NCBI RefSeq assembly: GCF_001499655.1
Contig: NZ_LN879502.1
Coordinates: 2,821,091 to 2,885,090, forward strand
Reading direction: 5' to 3'
Origin: Candidatus Protochlamydia naegleriophila
GTDB lineage: Bacteria; Chlamydiota; Chlamydiia; Chlamydiales; Parachlamydiaceae
DNA: 64,000 nt
Positions 33,814 through 41,728 of the stretch are shown one piece after another. Below the pieces are notes generated by a model. The model searched no databases, was not told the DNA's origin, and was given only the letters and a program-made list of their open reading frames with translations. The translations under genes were made by a program, and so were the position numbers. The number at the start of each line of letters is the position of its first letter. The stretch's first letter is position 1.

Positions 33814-35672
33814 TCTTCGTCCTCCGCGTGATCTATCACATATCTGGCTATTTGCTTATCAGAATAACCGGCTTTACGTGCATTCTTGAGCGCTTCAAAG
33901 TCATTCTTTTGCAAATATTCGATAACATACTTTTCTTCTTTAGTTAGCTGTTGTGTCGAAGACCTAGAACTATAGGAAGGCTTTGTTTGATATGTACTAT
34001 TCCTGTAAGATGAGTTTGAAGCTGGTTTATCATTATTGATAATAGTGCAGAAATAAAATAAAATGGCAGCTGTCCAACCAATCCATTTCCACATCTTACC
34101 TTGCATAATTCCACGAACTCTGTAATACAAGCTGCCAAAGCAAGATGCGATTCCCATCAATGAAATCAACTCTTTTGTTTGAAAATCGGTCTGTGATTCG
34201 GATTGTTCTGTGAATTTCGAAATACAATATTCATGGTGATTGATTAGATTAGACTTCTCACAAATGAGCAAAGAGTGCGAAAGCTCCTTTACCAACCTTA
34301 AAAGTTCGCTTGCATCATTCGTCTGATCATCAAAGCGAATTAATTGAATATTATTTTTTAATAATTCAATAGCTTGATCAAATAATTTGATTGCTATCTT
34401 CTGACTCTTTCTGTTTAGCAGAAATTGAAGAGCAAGTACCTTTACTCCAAATCGTTTATGCTCGAAAAGTTCATGTCCTTTCTGTATTATTAAGGAACAG
34501 TAATTTATCAAAAGTTGAAGGCGTACTTCCACGCTAGTTTCAGCATCTTCTTCAATAAATATTTTATCTAAGGCTAAATATGAATCCTTAGCTTCTTGAA
34601 AATTTTGATTAGCTATAAGCAATTCGATTTTTTCGAATTTATCTGTAACTCGTTTCCAGGCATCATTTTTGGCGAGTTGTATTTTGTCCGCTTCAATCTT
34701 ATTAAGGACGGCTTCCGAAACAGCCAACTTGGAACTCTGGTTTAGAAGAAGCCGGGCAGTCTCGGTATCAGCATTTTCATTGTAAATATCTACCGCTTTG
34801 GATCTTAATTTTTCTGCGGTATCGTTCTTCAAGACAATAAGGGGGCTGTATTCCGCGAGTTCGAATTTGTCCAACTCTGAAAAGCATTTATGGATTTTCT
34901 TGAGAATTTTCTTAATGACGGAGGCATCTGAAACGTCGTCTCTCGTTTTTTCCAGCTCTTCCATCTCCTTTTTGACTCGCAGAATGATAGGCTGTAGAAC
35001 TTCCGAATCGGCCGTCTTTCCAATCCTTCCGAATGCTGAATAGCAGACGCCGACTGCCTCGGGGTTTTTAGTCTGTTGATAGAATGAAACTGCATTCGCT
35101 GAAAGTGTTTCAAAAAGAGAGCTTCTGAATTCTTCGAAAAGAGAGGAGGATGTGCCGAGTTCATCATGGAGCAGATAGTGTTTTTCGTAGAATTTCCAGA
35201 AATCGTCTGAATCGGAAATCAGCTTCCAGGCATCCAGAGACTGGCAGAAGCTGTCCATGCTGGAAGATGAAAAAGCGTGGAACATCAAAGCTAATGCAAG
35301 ATTCTTCTTATCGAGCCAGTCGGAGCCTGCTGTTTTAAAAATGGCAATGGCTTTCTGATAGCTTCCATTAGAGATAAGCTCGAGCGCTTTGCGGCTTTCC
35401 AATCTGTGGTCTTCAAACCAGAAAAAAATCTCCTTTAAACGGTCCTGGATTCCAGAAACTCTTTCCAAAGCAAGGCGTATATCGCCTTCATTTCTGAATT
35501 CTTTTACATGGCCGATATCAATGGCGAATTCCTGCACTTCTTCGATTTTTGCAAGCTGAAGAAGCTGCTGCGATCTCTTTCGAATTTCTTTCAAAGCCGA
35601 TGAAGAGGATAAGCCCAGGATATTGAATGAATTTCTGATCAGGATTTGTGGAAGCTGCGTTGCTGCTGTCAT
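33810..35672 (-). CDS. J-like/helical-repeat membrane protein partner of Hsp70
   Basis: This is a 620-aa protein. The N-terminal 80 residues (NSFNILGLSSSSALKEIRKR...) resemble the degenerate J-type domain found in bacterial proteins encoded beside Hsp70-like genes, but no HPD tripeptide is visible. Residues about 90-510 are a long array of helical hairpins of TPR character. A TM helix (WIGWTAAILFYFCTII, about 537-552) follows, then a Ser/Thr-rich linker and a small C-terminal helical domain (EYLQKNDFEALKNARKAGYS). The protein is therefore predicted to be tail-anchored in the membrane. It overlaps both neighbours by 4 bp (ATGA). It probably recruits Hsp70 and clients at the membrane. Confidence 0.65.
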   Translation of the reverse strand: MTAATQLPQILIRNSFNILGLSSSSALKEIRKRSQQLLQLAKIEEVQEFAIDIGHVKEFRNEGDIRLALERVSGIQDRLKEIFFWFEDHRLESRKALELISNGSYQKAIAIFKTAGSDWLDKKNLALALMFHAFSSSSMDSFCQSLDAWKLISDSDDFWKFYEKHYLLHDELGTSSSLFEEFRSSLFETLSANAVSFYQQTKNPEAVGVCYSAFGRIGKTADSEVLQPIILRVKKEMEELEKTRDDVSDASVIKKILKKIHKCFSELDKFELAEYSPLIVLKNDTAEKLRSKAVDIYNENADTETARLLLNQSSKLAVSEAVLNKIEADKIQLAKNDAWKRVTDKFEKIELLIANQNFQEAKDSYLALDKIFIEEDAETSVEVRLQLLINYCSLIIQKGHELFEHKRFGVKVLALQFLLNRKSQKIAIKLFDQAIELLKNNIQLIRFDDQTNDASELLRLVKELSHSLLICEKSNLINHHEYCISKFTEQSESQTDFQTKELISLMGIASCFGSLYYRVRGIMQGKMWKWIGWTAAILFYFCTIINNDKPASNSSYRNSTYQTKPSYSSRSSTQQLTKEEKYVIEYLQKNDFEALKNARKAGYSDKQIARYVIDHAEDEE

Positions 35673-38143
35673 AACATAATCCCGGATTTCACAAATTTAA
35701 CTTGAGTCTTTCCATGCCAGATAAAGGGGCGGATTGCCCAAAAGACTTCTTGCATTTCCTTTATGTCCGACTTGGCTAGCGCATCCTGTGCTCTGCTGAT
35801 CAAAGCTGGAAGCGATGGATGAGGATTCTGCTTCTCTTGTGCCTGCTGGAGTATGTACTGCATCCAAGATGCTAAAATGCGCGGGTCGGAGAATTGGCAT
35901 CTGAAATGGAGTTCGTCCAGTTTCTTGGCAATGTGCTCAATCCATACGGCGTCCTGTTTAGCAATAGCGGAAAGGCCCTCTTTGCGCAGGGTATTGTAAG
36001 TAGTCTCATATTCCGTTCGTTTTTCTGGCGGATTGCAGTCCTGCAGGTATTCTGAGATCTCATCGCACTCCCGCCAGAAGGCTGCAACGTTGGCGTTGTA
36101 TTTCGTTTTCGCTTCCATCTGGTCCAAGGCCATCATGAGATCTTTCACCTGCTTCTCAGCTTTTCTCTGTTGATCGGAATCCGATCCAGACCTGTCGATC
36201 GTAGCCTGGATATCTTTGATCATGTTCTTGATAATCCCAACTTCCTTCGAATTCTCTTCAGTTCCGATGACAGCTTCCGATCTGGATATTTGCTCGGAAA
36301 AGTCCTTTTTTACCTCGTCGATTTTAGCGGCATCGAAATAGAGAGTTTGCCGGGCATTTATAGTGATATCGGATTCAGGAAGATACGCTGTTACCGATAA
36401 TTCTCTGGATTCATTGATTTGGATAGTGATGTCCACAGGAGAACCGCGCTTCAAATCTTTAGCAATTGATTTTCCTGTGATTGCCAGATGGCACACGAGG
36501 GTGTTGCGGTTGGTAATCAAGGACTCTCCTTCATAAATACAGATAGGGAGACCGTTGTCTGAAGATCCCGCTTTCAGGTCTGCGACTGTATGGAACCGTT
36601 TCTTCTCTTTGAGGGGGAGAATGCTGTTTTTAGAGAAAAAGAATTCCATCGTTTCGGAAGCATCGGCATAACCCTGAAGAGCGGAAAGCGATAGAATGGA
36701 AACGCCGATCGAGTAGGGAAGCGGTGCGCCCATGATAGAAACCCCTCGGGCGATATGGATGCTGTCCGGAGAAGAGGCTATAAGCTTCCCGCTGCTGTCT
36801 TTGATATAAATCCAATATTGCGTTCCCTTGGCTCCTGTAGGAAGCGTCAATATAAACTTGCCGTTTTTAATCAGAATTTCTTCGGAAGAAAATGAATCAT
36901 CGGATCCGGCGAATTGTATTGAATAAGGCTGGGAACTTTCCTGGCACACAGCGATCTTGCCGGTAATCGTTTGTTCGTCGTCCGATGTTACGGGGTTGTA
37001 GTTTACTTCAAGCTGGCAGTCTGCATTCTGCCGTCCGGTCTTGTTTTCCTGAACGGAAACCGCAGTCTGGTTCCCGAACATGGCAGCGCCTTTTGCAACT
37101 ACAGTAAGGGGGTCTAAGCTTCCATCCACTTTAATTTGAAGAGCGTCTCTTAAAAATTCCCTTAGAATCGGCATCTGGGTCGGCCCTCCGACAAGAACGA
37201 TCTTCTGAACGGTTGAAGGCTCTACTTTTGAGTCGTCGATCGTTTTCTTGCAGAGATCCGCCGTTTTACCAAGGAGATCTTTGCAGCTTTCAAGAAGATC
37301 CAGCCTTGATATTTCGATGGAGTGCTGAATCTGGATTTGATCTGTCTGAATATCAATATCGATCGTTGTTTTTTCGCTGATGGTGAGTTCTATTTTTGCT
37401 GTTTCAGCCAGTTCCTTCAAATAACTGAAAATCTGGGAGTGGATTACTGGATCCAGCAAGATTCCTTCAGCGACAAGAGAGGGTTGGATGAGATTCTGGA
37501 TGATGGCTGCGTCGAAATCTTTCCCGCCAAGGAAGTTGTCGCCCGCATGGGCGAGCACAGTAAGCGAACCGTCTCTGAGAGCTACCAGCGCGACATCGAA
37601 CGTTCCTCCGCCTAAATCATAGACAAGCCAGTTTTCATTCTTCTGGTTAAGGAATCCGTAGGCGATCGCTGCGGCAATGGGCTCTTGCAGAAGCACTACC
37701 TGCTTGAATCCTGCCAAATTTCCAGCCCTTTTCGTAGCCTCCGATTGGACTGTAGAAAAATAAGCCGGAACAGTAATAACAGCTGCATCCAGAGCCATTT
37801 CAGGATGTTTGCGCTGCACATCGCCTCTCAAAGCTTTCAATATTTCAGCTGAGACTTCTTCCGGAAGAAGAGCTTTTTTTAAGTTGGGGAAAAAGATGGA
37901 TTCCCCTGTGCCCATTAAGCGTTTGACTTCGGCCTTGCTGTTCTGCAGGTTTTCTTTCGAATTGTTCATCACGCGCCTGGCTTTCGAACCTATGACGATA
38001 TTCCCATTGCGGTCGGCATAAACAACAGACGGAGTGCTCTCTTCCCCTAGCGCATTTTTAAGAATCTGCGTTTCATTATTTTGGATGACGGCCACGGAAG
38101 AATTCGTGGTTCCCAGATCAATCCCGATTTCAATAGTAGACAA
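35669..38143 (-). CDS. Variant Hsp70 (DnaK-like), first gene of the island operon
   Basis: This 824-aa protein is longer than DnaK (about 640). The actin-like ATPase domain is intact: GIDLGTTNSS (7-16), DLGGGTFD (176-183) and VLVGGPTQMP (from 317). After about residue 380 come an extra beta-rich segment (to about 485), a divergent substrate-binding beta domain and a long helical C-terminus with coiled-coil character. The housekeeping EEVD-like tail is absent. It starts with TTG; AGGAGGAG 6 nt upstream makes this convincing. Promoter TTGACG-17 bp-TATACT lies at 38221-38249. Probably a dedicated chaperone for the J-like/AAA+/TM proteins encoded downstream, not the cell's main DnaK. Confidence 0.88.
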   Translation of the reverse strand: MSTIEIGIDLGTTNSSVAVIQNNETQILKNALGEESTPSVVYADRNGNIVIGSKARRVMNNSKENLQNSKAEVKRLMGTGESIFFPNLKKALLPEEVSAEILKALRGDVQRKHPEMALDAAVITVPAYFSTVQSEATKRAGNLAGFKQVVLLQEPIAAAIAYGFLNQKNENWLVYDLGGGTFDVALVALRDGSLTVLAHAGDNFLGGKDFDAAIIQNLIQPSLVAEGILLDPVIHSQIFSYLKELAETAKIELTISEKTTIDIDIQTDQIQIQHSIEISRLDLLESCKDLLGKTADLCKKTIDDSKVEPSTVQKIVLVGGPTQMPILREFLRDALQIKVDGSLDPLTVVAKGAAMFGNQTAVSVQENKTGRQNADCQLEVNYNPVTSDDEQTITGKIAVCQESSQPYSIQFAGSDDSFSSEEILIKNGKFILTLPTGAKGTQYWIYIKDSSGKLIASSPDSIHIARGVSIMGAPLPYSIGVSILSLSALQGYADASETMEFFFSKNSILPLKEKKRFHTVADLKAGSSDNGLPICIYEGESLITNRNTLVCHLAITGKSIAKDLKRGSPVDITIQINESRELSVTAYLPESDITINARQTLYFDAAKIDEVKKDFSEQISRSEAVIGTEENSKEVGIIKNMIKDIQATIDRSGSDSDQQRKAEKQVKDLMMALDQMEAKTKYNANVAAFWRECDEISEYLQDCNPPEKRTEYETTYNTLRKEGLSAIAKQDAVWIEHIAKKLDELHFRCQFSDPRILASWMQYILQQAQEKQNPHPSLPALISRAQDALAKSDIKEMQEVFWAIRPFIWHGKTQVKFVKSGIML

Positions 38144-38220
38144 AATGCTCCTCCTGCAGTCCTTGTTTGCTTTGGAGCAAACTTTGAAAATAAATGTTTC
38201 TAAGCCAAAAATTTAAAGGC

Positions 38221-38249
38221 AGTATACAATTATGACTTCATAACGTCAA
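38221..38249 (-). promoter_or_regulatory. Hsp70-operon promoter with overlapping operator dyad
   Basis: On the minus strand TTGACG (38249-38244), 17 bp and TATACT (38226-38221). An inverted repeat ATGACTT/AAGTCAT (38232-38238 and 38248-38254) overlaps both the spacer and the -35. The 13-mer at 38244-38256 recurs upstream of the RHH gene. Confidence 0.72.
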
Positions 38250-38345
38250 GTCATTATGACATTTGCAAAAAAGTGAAAGAACGAGGGAAGCTATCGCTTA
38301 GTAATAATTAAAATATTAATTGTAGTTTTTGAATTGTGAATAGAA

Positions 38346-38850
38346 TTATTGATTTATAGACTGCAAAAAGATATCTGCATCTTTTTGATTTTTGAAAATA
38401 ACAAAGTCAGTTCGCGGGTACTTCTTCCTGAGCTCTTCGATTCTGGTTCTTTTTTTCCTTATCGAAATTCCAAGTGTATTTCAAAATTTCCCAGGTAACC
38501 GCCCTTAAGCCTCCAAAGTCTTTTTTATAATTAAAGAGCCTTTTGAAAAGCCTCAAAAAACAGACTAGGCGGGGGAGTTGGAAATAGATCAAAACATCCG
38601 CTTTGGCGAATCTCATTTCGAAGGTCGAAAAAGAGCATCCCTCGATCACCCAGGCTTCTTCGCTGAGCATAGCCTTTTGAATTTCAATAAATTCCTGCTT
38701 ATCTCTTTTCTTTCCTCCAACCTCGAACATATGCCTGTCCAAGTGGTGGACTGGAATGCCTAAAATTCGGCCAAGCTTGGCAGCGAATGTGGACTTCCCA
38801 CTTCCTGGGAGTCCGATCAGCGCGAATTTCTTAAAAAGACGTTTTTGCAT
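38346..38850 (-). pseudogene. Frameshifted P-loop kinase (FlaR/adenylate-kinase-like)
   Basis: The reading frame encodes 147 aa: Walker A GLPGSGKS (about 13-20), LDRHMF and a helical lid, like the small ATPases annotated as FlaR/topology-modulation proteins of about 170 aa. Near the end it runs through a run of seven A on the coding strand (38450-38456). Removing one A gives the continuation RIEELRKKYPRTDF and then FVIFKNQKDADIFLQSINQ to a stop at 38346, a family-like C-terminus of normal length (167 aa). The current protein therefore ends in a wrong frame at 38407. This may be a recent mutation, phase variation by slippage or a sequencing error. Confidence 0.75.
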
Positions 38851-38876
38851 AGAATTTAGAGAAGAAATCGTTAGAG

Positions 38877-39089
38877 CTATCGGCTGCCGGAAGGCTTTGA
38901 ATCGGCTTCAGCCATTTCCATCTGATATAAAAGCCGGATTCCTTCGCAGAGCAAAGCGGATTTATCTGTCTTCCTTTTATCTCTCAGTCGTTTTATGAAG
39001 ATTTCATTCAGCATGTTTTCATCTTCTTCGGACATATAAATAGTTGTCTTCGCTTTTTTAGAGAGAGGTGGTGGTTCTTGCACTGTCAT
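38877..39089 (-). CDS. Small ribbon-helix-helix-type regulator
   Basis: This is a 70-aa basic protein from the ATG at 39089, with AGGGA 8 nt upstream. A short strand (KTTIYMSEED) is followed by two helices (ENMLNEIFIKRL, and DKSALLCEGIRLLYQMEM), the layout of CopG/ParG-type RHH DNA-binding proteins. Its promoter shares a 13-bp element with the Hsp70-operon promoter, so it is the best candidate for a repressor of both. It could alternatively be an antitoxin without a toxin partner. It lies directly upstream of the kinase pseudogene (26-bp gap). Confidence 0.65.
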   Translation of the reverse strand: MTVQEPPPLSKKAKTTIYMSEEDENMLNEIFIKRLRDKRKTDKSALLCEGIRLLYQMEMAEADSKPSGSR

Positions 39090-39122
39090 AAAATCTGTCC
39101 CTGGCAATAATAATTGCTCTAG

Positions 39123-39158
39123 AAACTACCAAAATGAAGGTAAGCCGTCAAGTCATTA
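39123..39158 (-). promoter_or_regulatory. Promoter of the RHH gene with shared 13-bp element
   Basis: On the minus strand TTGACG (39151-39146), 17 bp and TAGTTT (39128-39123). The 13-mer TAATGACTTGACG (39158-39146) is identical to that overlapping the Hsp70-operon -35. The predicted transcript starts about 27 nt before the ATG. Confidence 0.6.
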
Positions 39159-39177
39159 ATTATCCCGCAAAGAGAAA

Positions 39178-39381
39178 ATGATCCCAAAAATTATTTTTGT
39201 AGTGATAAAACTCATGAGATTCAATTTTGGGAGATCTTGTGACCCAAAAGGAAATTTTTTCCTCTGCAGTTTAAATTACATTGAGATTATTGAGGGAACG
39301 TTAGGAAATCCCGCTTTTGAAAGCATTATAGCTTTGACTAAGGCTCTTGATATTTCTCCGAAAAATTTAATGTCTGAATAG
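39178..39381 (+). pseudogene. Remnant of an XRE-type HTH regulator
   Basis: The last 35 residues of this short frame (NYIEIIEGTLGNP, then ESIIALTKALDISPKNL) match the second half of an XRE helix-turn-helix domain. The first half is found in another frame just upstream (GDLVTQKEIFSSAV), interrupted by a stop, so a frameshift has broken the gene. It probably encoded a regulator of this cargo region before decay. Confidence 0.5.
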
Positions 39382-39415
39382 CTCAGATTGGAAGTTTTTA
39401 TCCTCGCTAAAACAC

Positions 39416-39457
39416 ACAAAACCTACCCACTTGACAAATTTGGGTTGATTTTGTAGA
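39416..39457. repeat. Left copy of 42-bp inverted repeat flanking abiE
   Basis: Read on the minus strand, 34 of 42 positions match 40929-40970 read on the plus strand. It contains the -35 box and most of the -10 box of the abiE promoter and an internal CTACCCA/TGGGTTG dyad. Confidence 0.75.
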
Positions 39458-39459
39458 AT
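39431..39459 (+). promoter_or_regulatory. abiE promoter, apparently leaderless
   Basis: There is a perfect -35 TTGACA (39431-39436), 17 bp, then TAGAAT (39454-39459). The predicted first transcribed base falls at about 39466, the A of the abiEi ATG, and no Shine-Dalgarno is present. The dyad across the -35 is a likely AbiEi operator. Confidence 0.75.
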
Positions 39460-39465
39460 TTAGAT

Positions 39466-40059
39466 ATGACCCATTCAAAATATGAAAAACAGTTAGAGCC
39501 CTTTCGGCAGGTTCCCTTCTTCACGGTCGAGCAAGCTGAAAATCTAAACGTACCTAGGCACGCAATCGCCTATCTAGTCAAAAAGGGCATTTTAGAAAGG
39601 ATTTACCCTGGAACATATCGTTTTGCTGAATATGAACCTGAAGTTGATTTTCAATGGGAGAACTTGGGTCTAGCTGCTGCAAGTATTCCCAATGGGGTGA
39701 TCTGTTTGATTTCCGCCCTCTGCTATTACGAGCTAACGGATCAAGTGATGAGAGAAATTTGGATTGCCGTTCCCCACGAATCTTACGCCCCTAAAAGACC
39801 GAATACAAAAATCATTAGGATGCGTAACATCTCTCTAGGAAAAACCGAAATTCTTTTAGGAGAGTATAAGGTTAAAATTTTTGATCAAGAACGCTGCATT
39901 GTCGATGCTTTTCGCTATCTTAGCAAAGAAATTGCCATCAAGGCTCTTCAAAGATATTTTAAAAACACTACTATTAGGGTGGATCTAAAAAAATTAGGCG
40001 CCTACGCAAAAAAATTACGAGTAGATATCACTCCTTACATCTTATCTTATACAACATGA
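39466..40059 (+). CDS. abiEi: AbiEi-type antitoxin/transcriptional regulator
   Basis: This 197-aa protein has an N-terminal winged helix (FTVEQAENLNVPRHAIAYLVKKGILERIYPGTYRF, about 19-53, given by position) and a C-terminal antitoxin domain with ALCYYELTDQ and VKIFDQERCIVDAFRY, the pattern of the AbiEi family. AbiEi represses its own operon by binding inverted repeats and counters the AbiEii nucleotidyltransferase without direct binding (type IV). It overlaps the toxin gene by 4 bp (ATGA). It is the antitoxin of an abortive-infection or island-stabilising module. Confidence 0.9.
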   Translation: MTHSKYEKQLEPFRQVPFFTVEQAENLNVPRHAIAYLVKKGILERIYPGTYRFAEYEPEVDFQWENLGLAAASIPNGVICLISALCYYELTDQVMREIWIAVPHESYAPKRPNTKIIRMRNISLGKTEILLGEYKVKIFDQERCIVDAFRYLSKEIAIKALQRYFKNTTIRVDLKKLGAYAKKLRVDITPYILSYTT

Positions 40060-40910
40060 CAGCAGACTTAGAAAAATCATTTAAAGCTAAGCTTAGAGCT
40101 ATTGCAAAAGAAAAAAAACGTGATCCTGCAGATCTTTGGCAAACTCTCACATTAGAGCGTTTCCTTGTCCGCTTAGCTCGGTCTAAATATCGAGATCAAC
40201 TTGTATTGAAAGGAGGCATTCTCCTCTCTAGATACCTAGAGATTGGAAGAGAGACAACCGATTTAGATTTTTTAGCTAAAAAAATCAGTAATCAAGTCTC
40301 GTCTTTGCAAACTGTTTTTGAAGAAATAGCGGAGATTGATCTCAATGATGGATTCATCTTTAAAGAAGTTAAGGCTAGCGAATTGACTCATCCTCACATG
40401 GGCTATCCTGGCGTAGAAATTTCTATGATGGCTTATTTTGGGCGTACTCGATTTAAGGTGGCGATAGATATCGGTTTTGGAGATATTGTTGAGGCTATTT
40501 CGTATAAAATTAAACTCACAAACTATTCAAAAGGTGATCTTTTTGAAGAAAGTGTTGAGCTGGCTTGCTATCCGAAAGAATTCATCTTTGCTGAAAAGTT
40601 AGAGACCATCATTCATCGAGGGTCTTTCAATAGCCGTATGAAGGATTTTCATGACATCTTTTCTATGATATCGTCATCTACTCTTCCTTCGTTTAAAAGC
40701 TTAGAAAGCATCGTTAGGGTTGTGTTCGAACATCGAGAAACAAAGTTACTTTTGCCAATTTCTTTTCAAGAAGATGAACTCGTCCGCATGCAAAATTTTT
40801 GGGGAGAGTATTTGAAGAATTTACGTACAGAAAACATTGAAGCTCTTCCGCTCTCATTTTCCGACCTCTTAACGAAAATAAATCATTGGCTTGAAGTGAA
40901 TATCAAGTAA
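40056..40910 (+). CDS. abiEii: AbiEii-type nucleotidyltransferase toxin
   Basis: This 284-aa DUF1814-type protein has the nucleotidyltransferase signature LKGGILLSR (about 49-57) and TTDLDF (about 66-71, the two metal-binding Asp), with a later KVAIDIGFGD strand and the conserved FAEKLETIIHRG helix. It likely transfers nucleotides to RNA and stops growth when unchecked. The TA pair may give phage resistance or stabilise the island. It ends 18 bp before the right inverted repeat, which acts as terminator. Confidence 0.9.
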   Translation: MTADLEKSFKAKLRAIAKEKKRDPADLWQTLTLERFLVRLARSKYRDQLVLKGGILLSRYLEIGRETTDLDFLAKKISNQVSSLQTVFEEIAEIDLNDGFIFKEVKASELTHPHMGYPGVEISMMAYFGRTRFKVAIDIGFGDIVEAISYKIKLTNYSKGDLFEESVELACYPKEFIFAEKLETIIHRGSFNSRMKDFHDIFSMISSSTLPSFKSLESIVRVVFEHRETKLLLPISFQEDELVRMQNFWGEYLKNLRTENIEALPLSFSDLLTKINHWLEVNIK

Positions 40911-40928
40911 AGCACGGCACCAAACAAA

Positions 40929-40970
40929 TCTACAAAATCTACCCAAATTTTATATTTGGGTAGATTTTTT
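40929..40970 (+). terminator. abiE terminator, right copy of the 42-bp inverted repeat
   Basis: AATCTACCCAAAT and ATTTGGGTAGATT form a 13-bp stem around a short AT loop, followed by T residues, giving a good terminator. The whole 42-bp block is an inverted copy of 39416-39457 at the promoter side. Confidence 0.85.
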
Positions 40971-40983
40971 CTAAATTAACAAC

Positions 40984-41208
40984 TTAAGAATATCGTATCA
41001 AATATCCTTCAGGTGGTAGTGGCTTATCTCTTGGTGATCTACGACCATTGTCCGGCAAACATAAAATTACATCTGCATCGATATGAGGGAGATTGGCTTG
41101 AGGACAAATATCAGCATTATAAATCACAGTCGCAATTCGGCGCTTGCTTTGTTTGACTTTCAGTATGGTCTCAAGGTTTTTAACCCTCCTTTCAATCGAT
41201 TTCGTCAT
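40984..41208 (-). CDS. Small hypothetical protein of the island replication operon
   Basis: This is a 74-aa protein. A basic N-terminal helix (SIERRVKNLETILKVKQ) is followed by a small alpha/beta part (RIATVIYNADI, ADVILCLPDN). No family was recognised. It overlaps the DUF5681 gene by 4 bp (ATGA), which supports its reality. It is the last gene of the repA operon. Confidence 0.6.
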   Translation of the reverse strand: MTKSIERRVKNLETILKVKQSKRRIATVIYNADICPQANLPHIDADVILCLPDNGRRSPRDKPLPPEGYLIRYS

Positions 41209-41654
41209 TTCTTTACCTCTTGCTCTAATTTGAGAACCCGTTTTTCAACATCATAAGCTTGAATAGCCTTCACAAAGGCGTCAACGACTCTAGACATCGC
41301 TTCCCCTTCGCTTGGTGAGATGCTTCCACAACTTACAGATTCAATAATCAACGACATTGCGTTCACCGCATCATCCACTGTTTGCAGCTTTGGAAGTCTA
41401 ACATCAATGTCTCGATCTCTTTTCGCCGGTAACACCCGATCTAAAACCAACTTGATTGCCTGTACATTACCAGTTAAAGCCTCGTCAATTAATTTGCGAC
41501 ATATGTTATCTAAGTCACCGTTTAAGAGCCGTTCAGCTGCAAGAGTAGCCCGATTTTTTGTACCTTTGGCTTTGCCTTGTGGGTTGCCGGACTGCCCTTT
41601 TCGGAATTTTCCTGGTACCTGCATTTGTCCTGCATTTTCAGGCATATGAACCAC
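41205..41654 (-). CDS. DUF5681-domain protein
   Basis: This 149-aa protein opens, after a short leader, with KFRKGQSGNPQGKAKGTKN, the hallmark of DUF5681. A helical part with LVLDRVLPAKRDRDI and a C-terminal coiled coil follow. Members are common in phages and integrated elements, and their role is not established; similarity to small terminase or DNA-packaging proteins has been suggested. Here it sits in the island replication operon (74 bp after repA), so a DNA-processing role is plausible. Start alternatives are 41654 and the ATG at 41645. Confidence 0.8.
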   Translation of the reverse strand: MVHMPENAGQMQVPGKFRKGQSGNPQGKAKGTKNRATLAAERLLNGDLDNICRKLIDEALTGNVQAIKLVLDRVLPAKRDRDIDVRLPKLQTVDDAVNAMSLIIESVSCGSISPSEGEAMSRVVDAFVKAIQAYDVEKRVLKLEQEVKK

Positions 41655-41728
41655 CTTTTATTAACTTGAATGGTTTTTCGGTTTTCCACAGGCACTTATA
41701 AAAAACCAAAAAACCGCCATGACCTTTC

